64,000 nucleotides of DNA from Vibrio mimicus (lineage in GTDB: Bacteria; Pseudomonadota; Gammaproteobacteria; Enterobacterales; Vibrionaceae), in assembly GCF_019048845.1 (NCBI RefSeq), contig NZ_CP077426.1:915501-979500 (forward strand), read 5' to 3'. A program made the position numbers and the translations under genes. This document shows positions 9,988 to 19,218 of the stretch, piece after piece. The notes under the pieces were generated by a model that searched no databases, was not told where the DNA came from, and saw only the letters and a list, made by a program, of their open reading frames with translations. Position 1 is the stretch's first letter. Each line of letters opens with the position of its first letter.

Positions 9988-10740
9988 ATGTGGAAATGGC
10001 TTCATCCCTACGCCAAACCCGATGCCGCTTACCAGCTGTGTGGTAAGTTGCTGCCTTGGTTTGCCAGTTTAGGATTCCTGTTTCTCGCGGTAGGGACTGT
10101 GCTTGGCTTAGCCTATGCACCGGCAGATTACCAGCAGGGTGACAGTTTCCGAATCATCTATATCCATGTACCTGCAGCGATATGGTCAATGGGTGTTTAT
10201 ATGTCGATGGCGATTGCGGCCTTCATTGGTATTGTCTGGCAAATTCGTATTTCGGATATGGCCGCCTTGGCCATGGCCCCGATTGGTGCGGTGTACACCT
10301 TCATTGCACTTATCACCGGTGCGGTTTGGGGCAAACCCATGTGGGGCGCTTGGTGGGTATGGGATGCCCGTTTAACTTCTGAGCTTGTACTCCTGTTTCT
10401 CTATTTGGGCGTGATTGCGCTTTATCATGCATTTGATGATCAAAAAACCGCAGCGAAAGCCGCAGGGATCTTAGCTATTGTGGGCGTCATCAATCTGCCC
10501 ATCATCCATTTCTCTGTTGAGTGGTGGAACACCTTGCATCAAGGCGCGACGATCACTAAGTTCGCCAAACCGTCGATCGCTCCTGATATGTTATGGCCAC
10601 TACTGTCTTGTATTTTTGGCTTTGCTTTTTTCTTCGCTGCCGTGACCATGATCCGCTTACGTAATGAGATCCTTAGCCGAGAAAGTCATCGCCCTTGGGT
10701 TTGTGACTTAGCTAACCAATCTGTGCGAGGAACTCAGTGA
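9988..10740 (+). CDS. ccmC: CcmC, haem-handling WWD protein
   Basis: 250 aa with six membrane segments. The tryptophan-rich WWD motif (GKPMWGAWWVWDARLTSEL, about residues 112-130) binds haem on the periplasmic side and loads it onto CcmE. Conserved histidines occur in IYIHVPAA and IIHFSVEWWN. The stop codon overlaps the start of ccmD (TGATG). Confidence 0.96.
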   Translation: MWKWLHPYAKPDAAYQLCGKLLPWFASLGFLFLAVGTVLGLAYAPADYQQGDSFRIIYIHVPAAIWSMGVYMSMAIAAFIGIVWQIRISDMAALAMAPIGAVYTFIALITGAVWGKPMWGAWWVWDARLTSELVLLFLYLGVIALYHAFDDQKTAAKAAGILAIVGVINLPIIHFSVEWWNTLHQGATITKFAKPSIAPDMLWPLLSCIFGFAFFFAAVTMIRLRNEILSRESHRPWVCDLANQSVRGTQ

Positions 10741-10946
10741 TGCATTTTGAATCTTTCAGTGATTTTTTAGCCATGGGCGGTTATGCCAGTTATGTCTGGA
10801 GTGCTTTTGGTATCACTTATTTTTCGATGGCTGTGCTCTGGGTAGCCAGCGTTCGACGTAAGAACAAGTTACTCAATCAAGTGCGCAATAAACTGGAGCG
10901 TCAGGCTCGTGTCGATGCCGCAAAACATATGGAGAACACACTATGA
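10737..10946 (+). CDS. ccmD: CcmD, small membrane subunit of the haem exporter
   Basis: 69 aa with one membrane segment (about residues 18-38) and a basic cytoplasmic tail ([17 protein letters not shown]). CcmD is needed for the release of holo-CcmE from CcmABC. Identification rests on size, topology and position between ccmC and ccmE; it overlaps both neighbours. Confidence 0.93.
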   Translation: MMHFESFSDFLAMGGYASYVWSAFGITYFSMAVLWVASVRRKNKLLNQVRNKLERQARVDAAKHMENTL

Positions 10947-11422
10947 ACCCAAGACGTAAAAAGCGGCTCGGTGTTGTCTTGGCAATCTTACTTGGCCTGA
11001 GTGCAACGGTCGGGTTAATCATTTATGCCCTAAATCAGAATATGGATCTTTTCTATACCCCGACAGAATTGGTGTATGGCAAAGAAGGTAAAAAGCCTGA
11101 AATTGGCCAGCGTCTGCGTATCGGCGGCATGGTGGTTGAAGGCTCAGTGAAACGTGATCCTAACTCTTTAAAAGTGAGTTTTGATCTGCATGATGTTGGC
11201 CCAAGCGTTACCGTTACTTATGAAGGTATTCTTCCTGATCTGTTCCGTGAAGGTCAGGGTATCGTAGCGCAAGGGGTTCTGACCGACCCAACCAATATTG
11301 AAGCATTTGAAGTGCTGGCGAAACATGATGAAAACTACATGCCGCCCGAAATTGCAGAAGCGATGAAAAAAACACATGAGCCTTTGCAGTACTCGGAAGA
11401 ACAGAAAGGAAGTGCTCAATGA
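10943..11422 (+). CDS. ccmE: CcmE, periplasmic haem chaperone
   Basis: 159 aa. A basic N-terminus ([10 protein letters not shown]) and one signal anchor precede an OB-fold periplasmic domain. The haem-binding His is in [11 protein letters not shown] (about residue 131); the neighbouring Tyr, also conserved, is present. It carries haem covalently from CcmC to the CcmF/CcmH lyase. It overlaps ccmD and ccmF by four bases each. Confidence 0.96.
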   Translation: MNPRRKKRLGVVLAILLGLSATVGLIIYALNQNMDLFYTPTELVYGKEGKKPEIGQRLRIGGMVVEGSVKRDPNSLKVSFDLHDVGPSVTVTYEGILPDLFREGQGIVAQGVLTDPTNIEAFEVLAKHDENYMPPEIAEAMKKTHEPLQYSEEQKGSAQ

Positions 11423-13374
11423 TTGCTGAAATTGGCCATTTTGCACTGATCATTTCGTTAGGTTTAGCGATATTACTCAGTGTGTTACCTCTTATCGGTG
11501 CATCACGCAATAACACCTTATTGATGAATACGGCTCGCCCCTTATCATGGGGCATGTTCTTCATGCTACTGCTCTCCTTTGTTATTTTGTTGTGGGCATT
11601 TTATACCAATGACTTTACCGTTCAGTATGTGGCAAGCAACTCAAACAGTGAATTGCCTTGGTACTACCGGTTAACGGCAGTTTGGGGGGCGCACGAAGGT
11701 TCATTATTACTTTGGGTGTTGATTCAAGCTGCTTGGACGGTTGCTGTTGCGACGTTTAGCCGTGGTATGCCGCAAGAATCGGTGGCTCGAGTATTGGCTG
11801 TGATGGGTATGATTGGTGTTGGCTTCTTGCTGTTCATCATTGTTACCTCTAACCCATTTTTACGTACTCTGCCTTACTTCCCAATCGATGGTCGTGATTT
11901 AAACCCTCTGCTGCAAGACCCTGGTTTGATCATTCACCCGCCTATGCTGTATATGGGCTATGTAGGCTTCTCTGTTGCGTTTTCCTTTGCAATTGCTTCT
12001 TTGATGACTGGCCGATTGGATACCGCATGGGCTCGCTGGTCGCGTCCTTGGACAATCGCTGCGTGGCTATTTTTAACACTGGGCATCGTGTTGGGTTCTT
12101 GGTGGGCATACTACGAACTTGGCTGGGGCGGCTGGTGGTTCTGGGATCCAGTAGAAAACGCCTCTTTCATGCCTTGGCTTGCAGGCACCGCGCTGATGCA
12201 CTCATTAGCAGTGACTGAGAAACGCGGCACCTTCAAAGCTTGGACCGTGTTACTCGCGATTTCTGCTTTCTCACTGAGCTTATTAGGTACTTTCTTGGTG
12301 CGCTCAGGCATCCTGGTTTCTGTGCATGCTTTTGCGTCCGACCCTGCTCGCGGCATGTTTATTCTCGGTTTCCTGATCGCTGTAATTGGCGGTTCATTGT
12401 TGCTGTTTGCGATTAAAGGCGCTTCAGTACGAGTACGTGGCAACTTTGATCTGGTATCGCGTGAAAATAGTTTGCTGGCTAACAACGTGCTGTTGATGAC
12501 AGCGCTAGCCGTGGTGTTAATCGGTACCTTACTACCTTTGGTGCATAAGCAGCTTGGCTTGGGATCTGTCTCCATCGGTGCGCCATTCTTCGATATGTTG
12601 TTTGCATGGCTGATGATCCCATTTGCATTTTTAATGGGAATTGGCCCACTGATTCGTTGGAAACGTGACCAAATTTCAACCCTGTTTAAGCCGATGCTGA
12701 TCACAGCGGTTGCATCCTTAGTCTTATCAGCACTGATGATGTGGTTAAACACTTCAACCTTTAGCCTAATGGCTTATATCGGTTGGGTTATGGCGTGGTG
12801 GATTCTGTTATTGCATGGCTATGAACTGCATACACGTGCCACCCATCGACACACCTTTATGGTGGGGGTGAAGAAGCTGCAACGCAGTCATTGGGCAATG
12901 ATGATGGGCCACGTTGGTTTAGCGGTCAGCATCATCGGTATTGCTATGGTGCAAAACTATAGCATTGAGCGTGATGTTCGTTTGGCTCCGGGTGAGAACT
13001 TCCAGCTCAATGAATACCACTTCTATTTCCAAGGCGTACGCGACAAAGATGGTCCGAACTATGACGGCTACATCGCTGACTTTGAAGTGACCAGCCAAGG
13101 TCAATATGTGAATACGCTGCATGCCGAGAAGCGTTTCTACCGTACGGCAAAATCCATGATGACTGAAGCGGCGATTGATCGCGGCATCACGCGTGACCTG
13201 TACATTGCTATGGGTGAACGTTTGGAAGATAACCGTTCGTGGGCTGTCCGTATTTATTACAAGCCTTATGTACGTTGGATCTGGGCAGGTGGCTTACTCA
13301 TGGCGCTGGGTGGTGCTTTGGCAATTAGCGATAAGCGCTACCGTTTTAGAAAAAACGCACATCAGGAGGCTTAA
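11419..13374 (+). CDS. ccmF: CcmF, cytochrome c haem lyase subunit
   Basis: 651 aa polytopic membrane protein. The WWD domain is clear ([20 protein letters not shown] near residues 235-254), with flanking conserved His residues ([25 protein letters not shown] region). CcmF takes haem from CcmE and attaches it to apocytochrome c with CcmH. Full length, no disruption. Coupled to ccmE; ccmG follows immediately. Confidence 0.97.
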   Translation: MIAEIGHFALIISLGLAILLSVLPLIGASRNNTLLMNTARPLSWGMFFMLLLSFVILLWAFYTNDFTVQYVASNSNSELPWYYRLTAVWGAHEGSLLLWVLIQAAWTVAVATFSRGMPQESVARVLAVMGMIGVGFLLFIIVTSNPFLRTLPYFPIDGRDLNPLLQDPGLIIHPPMLYMGYVGFSVAFSFAIASLMTGRLDTAWARWSRPWTIAAWLFLTLGIVLGSWWAYYELGWGGWWFWDPVENASFMPWLAGTALMHSLAVTEKRGTFKAWTVLLAISAFSLSLLGTFLVRSGILVSVHAFASDPARGMFILGFLIAVIGGSLLLFAIKGASVRVRGNFDLVSRENSLLANNVLLMTALAVVLIGTLLPLVHKQLGLGSVSIGAPFFDMLFAWLMIPFAFLMGIGPLIRWKRDQISTLFKPMLITAVASLVLSALMMWLNTSTFSLMAYIGWVMAWWILLLHGYELHTRATHRHTFMVGVKKLQRSHWAMMMGHVGLAVSIIGIAMVQNYSIERDVRLAPGENFQLNEYHFYFQGVRDKDGPNYDGYIADFEVTSQGQYVNTLHAEKRFYRTAKSMMTEAAIDRGITRDLYIAMGERLEDNRSWAVRIYYKPYVRWIWAGGLLMALGGALAISDKRYRFRKNAHQEA

Positions 13375-13929
13375 GTGAATAAGAAGATTTTATTTATCCC
13401 ACTCCTTGCCTTTTTGTTGCTGGCTGGGGTATTTGCAACGCAATTAATGAGAAATTCGGCGGGTGATGACCCAACGAAGCTAGAATCCGTTTTGGTAGGT
13501 AAATCAGTACCCCAGTTCCGCCTCGAAGATTTGGCGGAACCCGGAAAGTTATATGATCAGTCAATTTTTAAAGGTGAGCCTTTACTACTGAATGTGTGGG
13601 CAACATGGTGCCCAACTTGTTATGCCGAACACCAATACTTGAATGAATTGGCCAAGCAAGGCGTAAAAATCATTGGTCTTAACTACAAGGATCAACGCGA
13701 TAAAGCGACTCAGTGGCTTAATGACTTGGGCAATCCTTATTTGATCAGCTTGTTTGATGGTAATGGCATGTTGGGATTGGATCTGGGTGTTTACGGCGCA
13801 CCAGAGACCTTCTTAATCGATGCCAATGGTGTGATCCGTTATCGCCATGTTGGGGACGTGAATCCTCGAAACTGGCAAGAAACTCTGGCTCCTATCTATG
13901 AGAAAATGCTAGCGGAGGCGAAGCTGTGA
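13375..13929 (+). CDS. ccmG: CcmG (DsbE), periplasmic thioredoxin for cytochrome c maturation
   Basis: 184 aa. An N-terminal membrane anchor (about residues 5-25) is followed by a thioredoxin fold with active site WATWCPTC (about residue 75-82) and the acidic GVYGAPETFLID motif of the DsbE family. It keeps the CXXCH cysteines of apocytochrome c reduced. Start is GTG at 13375, directly after the ccmF stop, preceded by AGGAGG. Confidence 0.95.
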   Translation: MNKKILFIPLLAFLLLAGVFATQLMRNSAGDDPTKLESVLVGKSVPQFRLEDLAEPGKLYDQSIFKGEPLLLNVWATWCPTCYAEHQYLNELAKQGVKIIGLNYKDQRDKATQWLNDLGNPYLISLFDGNGMLGLDLGVYGAPETFLIDANGVIRYRHVGDVNPRNWQETLAPIYEKMLAEAKL

Positions 13930-14402
13930 AGAAGTGGTTATTTGCGGCTATCGCCGCCATGTTAGTTTCTCTCTCGGCTTTTGCGACCATCGAAGTGTAT
14001 GATTTTGAGACGCCAGAGCAAGAAAAACAGTTTCAGGAATTAGGTGCTACCTTACGCTGCCCGAAATGTCAGAACAACACGATTGCTGATTCGAATGCGG
14101 AATTGGCACAAGACCTGCGCCAAAAAGTGTATGAGATGACCAAAGAAGGGAAGTCTAAATCGGAAATTGTAGATTACATGATTGCCCGTTATGGCAACTT
14201 TGTGACTTACAATCCGCCATTCACCTTGGGTACGGCTATTCTTTGGCTAGGCCCCATTTCGGTGTTAGTGATCGGTTTTACCGTGATTGTACTGCGTAGC
14301 CGACGTAAAGCACGTGGTGTAGCAAATACAGCTGAGTGGAATGAAGAACAAGAAGCGCGTTTGAAAGCATTGCTGAAAGAAGAGCAAGAGGGAGAGAAAT
14401 AA
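13926..14402 (+). CDS. ccmH: CcmH, cytochrome c maturation oxidoreductase
   Basis: 158 aa with an N-terminal signal sequence, the LRCPKCQN redox motif (about residues 41-48) and a C-terminal membrane anchor (about 100-122). It acts with CcmG and CcmF in reducing apocytochrome thiols and in haem ligation. It corresponds to the short form of CcmH; the TPR part is encoded separately by the next gene. Confidence 0.95.
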   Translation: MKKWLFAAIAAMLVSLSAFATIEVYDFETPEQEKQFQELGATLRCPKCQNNTIADSNAELAQDLRQKVYEMTKEGKSKSEIVDYMIARYGNFVTYNPPFTLGTAILWLGPISVLVIGFTVIVLRSRRKARGVANTAEWNEEQEARLKALLKEEQEGEK

Positions 14403-14404
14403 TC

Positions 14405-15619
14405 ATGTGGCTGTTTTGGATCTCGACCTTATTGCTTATTGCAATTGCGGTGGTTTTTATCGTTATTCCATTTATTCAAAAGCGCGCGAATAACGACCAA
14501 GAACTGCGCGATGAGCTGAATAAAGCGTTTTATAAAGACCGACTCAAAGAGCTTGAAGAGGAAACGGAAGAAGGGATTGTAGTTGATCAGCAAGATTTGA
14601 TTGCAGATTTAAAGCAGACCCTATTGGATGATATTCCTACTCAGCAAAAGCACCAGCAAGAAAACAAGGTTTCGCTTTGGATGGTTGTCGTCCCATCCGT
14701 TCTGTTGGTGGTCGGTTTGAGCTATGCCTTATACGCTAAGTTTGGTAACTATCAGCATGTACAGGCTTGGCAGCAAGTCTCAGCACAACTGCCTGAACTA
14801 TCGAAAAAACTCATGTCGCCTCAAGCTGAGCTCAGTGATGAGGAGATGAATGATTTAACACTCGCGCTGCGTACGCGGTTGCACTATCAAGCGGATGATG
14901 TGACGGGGTGGTTGCTACTAGGCCGCATTGGTTTAGCTAATCGTGACCTTGAAACTGCAGTCGGAGCAATGAAGAAAGCATTCGCATTGGATAGTGGAGA
15001 CCCAGATGTGAAGTTTGGTTACGCACAAGCGCTGATGCTGTCTAATGATCCCGTTGATCAACAAGAAGCCAAAGCAGTGTTGCTCAAGTTGGCTCAGCGT
15101 GGTTATGCAGACTTACGGGTTTATTCTCTACTCGCGTTTGATGCCTTTGAAAGTGGTGATTTTCCAGCGGCAATTAAATACTGGAGCTTAATGCAACAGG
15201 CGATTGGTCCGCAGGATTCCCGTTATGAAATGCTGAGTCGCAGTATTGAGAGTGCCCGTAAAAAAATGGGTGAAGGCATCGCGGATGGAAAATCGGTTAA
15301 GGTGACGATCAATGTTGCGGAACAGGTAAAAATTGATCCGAATGCAGTATTGATCGTATCTGTTCATGCTCCGGGCTCTCCAATGCCAGTTGCGGCAGCG
15401 CGTTATCCGATAGGTGAGTTCCCAAGAACCGTTGTGTTGGATGACAATAACAGCATGATGCAAGGTTCCAAGCTTTCTAGTCTTGAGTCGTATGTTGTAC
15501 GTGTGCGCATCGATACTGATGGAAATGTAGCGACTAAAACTGGTGACTGGTACGCAGAAAGTCCCACAATGAAAGCAGGTGAACCCGTTGACGTTGTATT
15601 AGATAAGCAGTATGAATAA
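14405..15619 (+). CDS. ccmI: CcmI, apocytochrome c chaperone with TPR repeats
   Basis: 404 aa. Two N-terminal membrane segments (about residues 2-22 and 92-112) enclose a leucine-zipper-like loop. TPR-like helices follow (about 150-275, for example GWLLLGRIGLANRDLETAVGAMKKAF), then a C-terminal beta-rich domain. It presents apocytochrome to the CcmF-CcmH lyase. It is the last gene of the ccm operon and is followed by a strong terminator. Confidence 0.93.
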   Translation: MWLFWISTLLLIAIAVVFIVIPFIQKRANNDQELRDELNKAFYKDRLKELEEETEEGIVVDQQDLIADLKQTLLDDIPTQQKHQQENKVSLWMVVVPSVLLVVGLSYALYAKFGNYQHVQAWQQVSAQLPELSKKLMSPQAELSDEEMNDLTLALRTRLHYQADDVTGWLLLGRIGLANRDLETAVGAMKKAFALDSGDPDVKFGYAQALMLSNDPVDQQEAKAVLLKLAQRGYADLRVYSLLAFDAFESGDFPAAIKYWSLMQQAIGPQDSRYEMLSRSIESARKKMGEGIADGKSVKVTINVAEQVKIDPNAVLIVSVHAPGSPMPVAAARYPIGEFPRTVVLDDNNSMMQGSKLSSLESYVVRVRIDTDGNVATKTGDWYAESPTMKAGEPVDVVLDKQYE

Positions 15620-15648
15620 AATCACAAGCTGAAAAATAATATAACCAC

Positions 15649-15673
15649 AAGGCCGATGTGATCATCGGCCTTT
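15649..15673 (+). terminator. Terminator of the ccm operon
   Basis: Perfect 9-bp stem AAGGCCGAT / ATCGGCCTT (15649-15657 and 15664-15672) with a 6-base loop. The T run is short (TTT), so efficiency is uncertain. Confidence 0.75.
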
Positions 15674-15689
15674 GCACATGGAATAACGT

Positions 15690-16436
15690 ATGGTTGGCCG
15701 CTTATCTTGGATTGCTCTATTCACAACATTTTTGCTCGGGTGTAGCAGTGCACCTGATGAAAGCTCGACCCACTCGCAAGTTAATGATCCACTAGAAAGC
15801 TTTAACCGGCAGATGTGGACGATTAACTACGATTACTTAGATCCTTATTTAGTGCGCCCTGTTTCTTTGTTTTATGTTGGTTATGTACCTAAGCCAGTGC
15901 GCAGTGGCGTCTCCAATTTTCTGTCCAACTTAGATGAACCAGCCAGCATGGTAAACAACTTGTTGATGGGTAATGGTTCAAAAGCGGTCGATCACTTTAA
16001 TCGGTTTTGGATTAACACCAGTTTTGGCCTACTTGGTATCATCGATATTGCTTCTGAAGCCGGTATTAAAAAATACGATGAAAAGGCATTTAGTGATGCA
16101 GTCGGTCATTATGGTGTCGGCAATGGCCCTTATTTAATGGTGCCAGGATACGGACCTTACACTGTGCGTGAAGTGACAGATGTGGTGGATGGGTTATATT
16201 TCCCACTCGCTTATCTCAATATTTGGGCTGGGATTGGTAAATGGGCATTAGAAGGAATGGAAACGCGCGCCGCTTTAGTTTCACAAGAGGCTCTGCTCCA
16301 TAGCTCGCCAGATCCTTACAGTTTGACTCGCGATGCTTACATCCAACGACGTAATTTTGAAGCGGAAATCCAAGTTGATGATTACGATCCTGCCGAAGAA
16401 GAATATCTCGATAACTATCTAAGTGAAGGGTTATGA
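15690..16436 (+). CDS. mlaA: MlaA (VacJ) outer-membrane lipoprotein
   Basis: 248 aa with a lipoprotein signal peptide ending in a lipobox (FLLGC, about residues 14-18). The VacJ/MlaA core is clear: DPLESFNRQMWTINY, LDEPASMVNNLLMG and GVGNGPYLMVPGYGPYTVRE. MlaA sits in the outer membrane with a porin and removes mislocalised phospholipids, handing them to MlaC. No other mla gene is adjacent, which is usual in Vibrio. Confidence 0.95.
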   Translation: MVGRLSWIALFTTFLLGCSSAPDESSTHSQVNDPLESFNRQMWTINYDYLDPYLVRPVSLFYVGYVPKPVRSGVSNFLSNLDEPASMVNNLLMGNGSKAVDHFNRFWINTSFGLLGIIDIASEAGIKKYDEKAFSDAVGHYGVGNGPYLMVPGYGPYTVREVTDVVDGLYFPLAYLNIWAGIGKWALEGMETRAALVSQEALLHSSPDPYSLTRDAYIQRRNFEAEIQVDDYDPAEEEYLDNYLSEGL

Positions 16437-16457
16437 ACCTATGTGGCTTAGCGAAGG

Positions 16458-17129
16458 CTAAGCCGACATCACCCGCCCGCTAAAATATTCATTTGAAACA
16501 ATGTATTCCGTATTGCGGATCAACTCTTCGCGAACCTCAGACCAATGAACGGTTTCATCATTGGCACTAAGGATTTGTGGAACTACACCACCTACCCGAA
16601 TATTAAATGGGTTGAGCTCTTTAGCCCAGCTTTGGGTAAACCCTGATACCATTGAATTGGCACTCTCCATCCCCGACATACCTTGTTGGGCGTTATTGCA
16701 TACCACATTAACGATGACACCTTTTGTTCTTCTCTGGCGCATTCTCACTGAACACGCGTGACTGAAGTTAAATAGCGAAGAGGCGATGGCCGCCAACTGT
16801 TCAATGAATTGCCCGCTAGGCTTTTCATCAATCAAAGAAGGCAGTGGAGCTGAAGGCAAGTTGTTAATCAATACATCAGGCACACGTGAGAATTGTTGCT
16901 CTGTCAAATCGAGCAGGTGTTCAATGCTCTCTGGCGAAAAATCACTGAGGTGAAAATAAGCCACTTGGTTTGAAATGGCATGGCAACGCCAATAGGTGTC
17001 GACTAAACCCTGTAGATCACGATCACATAGGATCACTTTGGCTCCCTGCTTTACAAAGTGAGTAGCTAGTGTGCTACCAAGAGCTGAGCTTGCATAAGTT
17101 ATTAATATTGTTGAATCTTTTATGTCCAT
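16458..17129 (-). CDS. Short-chain dehydrogenase/reductase-like protein with degenerate active site
   Basis: 223 aa with the overall sequence pattern of the SDR family: Rossmann start ILITYASSALGSTLATHF, NNLPS in place of NNAG, and a C-terminal stretch WAKELNPFNIRVGGVVPQ. The glycine-rich motif TGxxxGxG is degraded to TYASSALG. At the place of the catalytic YxxxK (normally YSASK) the sequence reads ESANS, so both the Tyr and the Lys are missing. It is probably not an active oxidoreductase of the usual type. Monocistronic on the minus strand, convergent with mlaA. No function can be assigned. Confidence 0.8.
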   Translation of the reverse strand: MDIKDSTILITYASSALGSTLATHFVKQGAKVILCDRDLQGLVDTYWRCHAISNQVAYFHLSDFSPESIEHLLDLTEQQFSRVPDVLINNLPSAPLPSLIDEKPSGQFIEQLAAIASSLFNFSHACSVRMRQRRTKGVIVNVVCNNAQQGMSGMESANSMVSGFTQSWAKELNPFNIRVGGVVPQILSANDETVHWSEVREELIRNTEYIVSNEYFSGRVMSA

Positions 17130-17347
17130 GAGTGTTGCCTCATTGTATTTCTAACTGCTTATGTAACCTTCAGGTTACGCAGGGGGTTCGGACAGCATGG
17201 TTGATTAGTTGTGTATACAGTGTGAATAACTTCAAATAACTTTGGATTCACTAAACTGAAACCAAATACTTTGCATTCATTCACAGAAATGATTAATGAA
17301 ATATTTTGTTTGCAGTACGCCAAATTGAATAGATTGACGATCGATGA

Positions 17348-17851
17348 TCAAACTGCCATACGCAATTGATCTTGGCGATAAGCCGTAGCGAGGCGATGAT
17401 AGAAATCTTTTGCCAGCAGGGTGATAGGAGTTTTTTCTGCCAGATAGCGTCTTTCATGTCCCGAAAGGTTTAAATACACCTCTTCAGGTAAGCCTTGGGT
17501 ATCCTGAGGGCGGTAAGTTAACGCTTCTGGGTTAAGGTAATGGCTGAGTTTGGCACTTGCCATTCCACCTTCATGGAACATGGCTGCTTGTTTCGCTGAA
17601 ATTTGATAGGAACTCTCATCATTTTCCAGTGGCTGTGGTTGCGCCAATTCGAAACGCTGACGTAGTACCTCTTCGGTGGTTGGCGCTTGATTGATTTTGT
17701 CGACCGGGGTGTTATCACGAACATCATTGGAAAAAAGCGCGAGCAGTAGGGCAAAGTCAGCACGACGCCCCTGCGTAACTGCTTGGCTAATACCTTGGCC
17801 AAAATGCAGCTCGCTAATGATTCCCGCTTTATCTAACGTGTGGACTTGCAT
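17348..17851 (-). CDS. Conserved hypothetical protein, VC2046/SO_2500 family
   Basis: 167 aa soluble protein without membrane segments or signal peptide. It matches, from memory, the small gamma-proteobacterial family named after V. cholerae VC2046. Visible features are a helical first half and the C-terminal LNLSGHERRYLAEKTPITLLAKDFYHRL. No catalytic motif is recognised. It lies downstream of sodB on the same strand, but a terminator lies between them (17913-17939), so it probably has its own promoter. Confidence 0.75.
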   Translation of the reverse strand: MQVHTLDKAGIISELHFGQGISQAVTQGRRADFALLLALFSNDVRDNTPVDKINQAPTTEEVLRQRFELAQPQPLENDESSYQISAKQAAMFHEGGMASAKLSHYLNPEALTYRPQDTQGLPEEVYLNLSGHERRYLAEKTPITLLAKDFYHRLATAYRQDQLRMAV

Positions 17852-17912
17852 GACTCTCTCCCCTTGATGTTTATTTAACGGCGTGAGAGCTGAAAACTTG
17901 AGTGATAGAAAT

Positions 17913-17939
17913 GAAAAAAGCCTGCAAAATTGCAGGCTT
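17913..17939 (-). terminator. sodB terminator
   Basis: Stem AAGCCTGCA / TGCAGGCTT (17918-17926 and 17931-17939). On the minus strand it is followed by a U run (plus-strand A run at 17914-17919). It lies 27 bases after the sodB stop. Confidence 0.88.
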
Positions 17940-17965
17940 ATGTCGACTTATTAGGCAAATAGCAC

Positions 17966-18550
17966 TTATTTGGCTAGGTTTTGCGCTACGAAATCCCAGT
18001 TAACCAGTGCCCAGAAACCGTTCATGTAGTCTGGACGCACGTTACGGTAGTCGATGTAGTATGCGTGTTCCCACAGGTCAACAGTCAGTAGCGGTGTCAC
18101 GCCTTCTTCAGTCAGCGGAGTTGCTGCGTTTGAAGTGTTAGTGATTGCGAGAGATCCGTCAGCTTTTTTCACCAACCAAGTCCAAGATGAACCGAAGTTG
18201 TTGATTGCAGAATCAGTGAATTTTGCTTTGAAATCAGCGAAAGAACCGAATGCCGCATTGATTGCTTCAGCAACTGCGCCGGTTGGCTCACCACCACCGT
18301 TTGGTGACAGACAGTGCCAGTAGAAAGTGTGGTTCCAAACTTGCGCTGCGTTATTGAAAACACCGCCAGTTGAGGTCTTGATGATCTCTTCCAGTGATTT
18401 GTTTTCAAACTCAGTACCAGGGATCAGACCATTCAGTTTTACCACGTAAGTGTTGTGGTGTTTACCGTGGTGAAAGTCCAGAGTTTCTGCTGAGATGTGT
18501 GGTTCCAGCGCGTCTTTCGCGTAAGGAAGAGCGGGTAGTTCAAATGCCAT
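17966..18550 (-). CDS. sodB: Iron superoxide dismutase SodB
   Basis: 194 aa, the standard FeSOD length. Metal ligands are visible: His in HHGKHH (about 27), His in VWNHTFYW (about 74), and Asp and His in [11 protein letters not shown] (about 157 and 161). It removes cytoplasmic superoxide. Residues such as the [14 protein letters not shown] motif favour iron over manganese. In V. cholerae sodB mRNA is known to be a target of the iron-responsive sRNA RyhB; the 5' leader lies to the right of 18550, but I did not map a pairing site. Confidence 0.97.
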   Translation of the reverse strand: MAFELPALPYAKDALEPHISAETLDFHHGKHHNTYVVKLNGLIPGTEFENKSLEEIIKTSTGGVFNNAAQVWNHTFYWHCLSPNGGGEPTGAVAEAINAAFGSFADFKAKFTDSAINNFGSSWTWLVKKADGSLAITNTSNAATPLTEEGVTPLLTVDLWEHAYYIDYRNVRPDYMNGFWALVNWDFVAQNLAK

Positions 18551-18801
18551 TGCTCGATTCTCCGTTGAGTGTAAAGAGAGGGTTCTCTTTATGTCATTGC
18601 TTCCAGTGTATTGTTTTCTTCGTCGTTACGACTGACTTGCCAAGTATTTTAGCAACTTTTTACTTTATTAAAACCCCGAAGGCAGAAAAAGATCCTGCAA
18701 CGCCAAGTCGAGCGTATATCCATATTGAGAATATGCTTTTTATTCTCCGTTATTCCTTTAGAATGTGCCCATATTTGATGACATCCATTAACGAGGAAGC
18801 G

Positions 18802-19134
18802 ATGGAAACTATTGACAAAATCAAACAGCAAATCGCCGAGAACCCGATTCTGCTTTATATGAAAGGCTCACCGAAACTGCCAAGCTGTGGTTTCTCTTCG
18901 CAAGCCGCACAAGCTCTGATGGCTTGTGGTGAGAAGTTTGCTTATGTAGATATCCTACAAAACCCAGACATCCGTGCAGAGTTGCCGGTTTATGCGCAGT
19001 GGCCAACGTTTCCACAACTGTGGATTGAAGGTGAGCTGATTGGCGGTTGTGACATCATGCTGGAAATGTTCCAAAAGGGTGAACTGCAAACTCTGGTAAA
19101 AGAAGCGGCTGCTCGCTCAGCAAGCCAAGAGTAA
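18802..19134 (+). CDS. grxD: Monothiol glutaredoxin GrxD
   Basis: 110 aa, starting at ATG 18802 after the ribosome-binding site ACGAGGA. The frame is open a further 400 bases upstream, but that extension runs into the divergent sodB leader and is not coding. The monothiol active site CGFS (PSCGFSSQA, about residue 30) and the glutathione-binding WPTFPQLWIEGELIGGCDI are clear. GrxD binds a [2Fe-2S] cluster with glutathione and takes part in iron-sulfur delivery. It is divergent from sodB. Confidence 0.95.
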   Translation: METIDKIKQQIAENPILLYMKGSPKLPSCGFSSQAAQALMACGEKFAYVDILQNPDIRAELPVYAQWPTFPQLWIEGELIGGCDIMLEMFQKGELQTLVKEAAARSASQE

Positions 19135-19218
19135 TACTGGTTAAATTTACAGTTTTTCTTGATTTCATAAGGCCACATTGAGTAATGTGGCCTTAATTTT
19201 ATCTCGTCAGCGATTTCC

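Noticed and set aside
18394..18801. Long N-terminal extension of the glutaredoxin frame
   Set aside because: It overlaps the divergent sodB leader and coding start; GrxD proteins are about 110 aa and ATG 18802 has a good ribosome-binding site.
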